A stretch of DNA of 64,000 nt, from the NCBI GenBank assembly GCA_905160935.1, contig CAJHZI010000475.1, forward strand, positions 913,501-977,500, written 5' to 3'. The translations under genes and the position numbers were made by a program. The notes under the pieces were generated by a model. That model ran no database searches and was not told the origin of the DNA. It saw nothing but the letters and a program-made list of their open reading frames with translations. Every line of letters begins with the position of its first letter. Positions within the stretch are counted from its first letter, which is position 1. The stretch is from Enchytraeus crypticus. Its lineage: Eukaryota; Annelida; Clitellata; Enchytraeida; Enchytraeidae. Of the stretch, positions 63,252 through 64,000 are shown piece after piece.

Positions 63252-64000
63252 GTAAGTGCTATTGGTCGCACCCAGTTTATCAGCTGATTTGTACTTAAAA
63301 TGCGTATTAACTGGTACTATTGTAAGAAGTGTTGTTGAATTCTTGTTTGAACTTAGAGTGAGAGTGATAGGATATTTAGATATTTGACCAAAGTGCCGTG
63401 TGTTAAATGTCTTGAATGTTTTGCGTATTATTTTTTTAAGTTAAGCATTTGAAATGAACAAGAATGATAATAATTTAATGTGGACAAATATATTTGGGTT
63501 ACTCCTCTACAGTGTAATAACATTAAAATTCTAATATTACATTTCATTCACTTTAATAAAATAGTCTTATTTATTAGATTTGTGTATAATCAAATATATT
63601 TAACAGTCTCTGAATTTCTTTGTATCGAATATTGCTAACTTAGTAAAATTGAATGGAATATATATTGTAATATCCCTTCAGTAATTCATAATTTAGACTT
63701 TTCTTTTTGTGTATTGTTTGTTTGTCGTTTGTTATTCAGTTCAAAGCCTGTGCCTTCCAAAAATGGCAAGAAATTAAATATAGTTATACTTAATGGTTAT
63801 TAGAATTTTATAATAATTAATTTAAGAGTGTTAATTTTCAATATTTGATATTTATTATAAATATAGATACAATTAAATTACTCTGCAATTGTCTTGCCGT
63901 TGTCAGAAGCCTAACTGTTGCAACAAAGACTGGCTACCGATTCTACTCGTTGACTAATCTTAAAGGACCAGAGAAGATTTACAGCTGTGGTGCGTCAGGT
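63163..64000 (+). CDS. WIPI2: WIPI1/2-type (Atg18) autophagy beta-propeller, 5' part
   Basis: Phosphoinositide-binding WD-repeat protein that acts at forming autophagosomes. Exons 63163-63251 and 63907-64000+ give 61 residues: MASGLLGFTGATGDTAQLPV, then RFLNFTQDLTS, LTVATKTGYRFYSLTNLKGP, EKIYSCGASG. This aligns from memory with the WIPI1/2 N-terminus (NFNQD-x-TSLAVGSKSGYKFFSL). Later propeller blades, including the lipid-binding FRRG motif, are beyond the window. WIPI1 versus WIPI2 cannot be decided from this piece; the symbol is provisional. Confidence 0.85.
63907..64000 (+). CDS. WIPI2: WIPI exon 2, cut by window edge
   Basis: Acceptor CGTTGTCAG|A completes Thr30; 31 further codons to the last base. 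Confidence 0.85.

Overview
This is a eukaryotic window from an AT-rich animal genome dense in repeats. It carries five recognisable protein-coding genes, four of them interrupted by introns within the window and one (WIPI) cut by the right edge. The animal is a bilaterian, because a tachykinin-type neuropeptide receptor is present. The repeats (tRNA-derived SINEs, restriction-like-endonuclease LINE fragments, long TA, CT and GATT tracts, many minisatellites) fit a marine invertebrate, perhaps a spiralian, but the sequence alone does not settle the phylum. There is nothing prokaryotic here.

Layout. (1) About 0.3-30.7 kb, minus strand: a tachykinin (neurokinin) receptor-like GPCR. Four coding exons give 300 residues, from the N-terminus through TM5 and the third intracellular loop; TM6-TM7 must lie left of base 1. 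Its introns hold most of the repeats, including three fragments of a non-LTR retrotransposon at 9.2-13.5 kb. (2) 37.7-41.8 kb, minus strand: a complete six-exon SIAH (seven in absentia) E3 ubiquitin ligase of 276 residues. Its introns carry extra partial copies of exons 5 and 6, its exon 5 splice donor is triplicated, and its stop codon is the first unit of a 14-bp satellite. (3) 44.0-51.6 kb, plus strand: a three-exon, 2071-residue Ser/Arg-rich nuclear protein with an SFR19/PHRF1/SCAF-type helical module. (4) 58.2-60.6 kb, minus strand: a complete three-exon histone H3.3. (5) 63.2 kb to the end, plus strand: the first two exons of a WIPI1/2 (Atg18-type) autophagy beta-propeller. SIAH/SR-protein and H3.3/WIPI are divergent pairs.

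The genes are not an operon; they are separate housekeeping, signalling and chromatin genes. What links them is repeat biology. Several dispersed families each carry their own simple-repeat tract: one ends in (ATT)n, one in (GATT)n, one abuts (CT)n and one abuts (ATC)n. GATT-type tracts sit against several splice acceptors of the receptor and SIAH. Receptor exon 2 is flanked at short range by an inverted SINE pair and by complementary GATT/AATC tracts, the arrangement that favours circular RNA in other animals. In SIAH, local duplication has copied splice acceptors, a splice donor and the stop codon.

Intron boundaries were set by hand from reading frame, GT/AG dinucleotides and family alignment from memory. 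Repeat boundaries are approximate.
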